Of a stretch of DNA of 5,325 nt, positions 5,319 to 5,325 are shown in pieces. This stretch comes from Nitrosomaritimum sp049414205. Its GTDB lineage: Archaea > Thermoproteota > Nitrososphaeria > Nitrososphaerales > Nitrosopumilaceae. Position 1 is the stretch's first letter. Each line of letters opens with the position of its first letter. The DNA is taken from contig JBMSGE010000088.1 in assembly GCA_049414205.1 (NCBI GenBank), positions 1-5,325 on the forward strand. Reading direction: 5' to 3'. A program made the translations under genes and the position numbers. The notes beneath the pieces are model-generated. The model made no database searches. It saw only the letters and a program-made list of their open reading frames with translations, and was not told the origin of the DNA.

Positions 5319-5325
5319 CGTTTGA

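Noticed and set aside
5282..5325. A GTG-started frame (MRRKLFTLYRVAPF...) open to the right edge.
   Set aside because: Only 14 codons are visible, there is no Shine-Dalgarno sequence, and it lies in the stem-loops of the structured block. It could be the start of a real gene but cannot be supported here.
1..5325. CRISPR array, insertion sequence or integrase signals.
   Set aside because: No regularly spaced repeats, transposase-like frame or terminal inverted repeats with target duplication are visible.

Overview
The window looks like chromosomal DNA from an AT-rich archaeon, most likely an ammonia-oxidising member of the Nitrososphaerota (Thaumarchaeota), Nitrosopumilus-like. This is an inference from three things: archaeal-type protein sequences (the short ThiC, and an AroC opening with SGNSIGQ), archaeal TATA-like boxes about 26-28 bases ahead of apparently leaderless starts, and low GC with a local GC island only where a structured RNA seems to lie. 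No database search was possible, so the genus is not settled.

Layout. (1) Positions 1-1307, plus strand: the 3' part of thiC, cut by the left edge of the window. (2) Positions 1290-5021, minus strand: a tight four-gene cluster in the order aroC, chorismate mutase-aminotransferase fusion, tyrA, Nudix hydrolase. Its junctions are a 2-base gap, a 4-base ATGA overlap and a 5-base gap. The Nudix gene and thiC converge, and their coding ends overlap by 18 bases. (3) Positions 5022-5211: a very AT-rich divergent promoter region, with one TATA-like box serving aroC and others pointing right. (4) Positions 5212-5318: a GC-rich block that folds on paper into an upstream hairpin plus an 11-bp outer helix enclosing two AAAG-capped hairpins. 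It looks like an RNA gene or structured leader of a family I do not recognise, and it may continue beyond the right edge.

How the genes work together. AroC makes chorismate, the last shikimate-pathway step. The AroQ domain of the fusion converts chorismate to prephenate. Its fused class I aminotransferase domain could transaminate prephenate to arogenate, and/or act as an ordinary aspartate or aromatic aminotransferase. TyrA then oxidises prephenate or arogenate on the way to tyrosine. The cluster is therefore a compact chorismate-to-tyrosine module. The Nudix enzyme rides along with no evident link to the pathway. thiC (thiamine pyrimidine synthesis) is transcribed independently.

The points most worth a second look are the unexplained structured RNA block with mutually exclusive pairings, and the AroQ-aminotransferase fusion placed directly before TyrA. 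Less strong are the TTG leaderless start of aroC, the Nudix box lacking its usual arginine, and the shortened cysteine spacing in ThiC.
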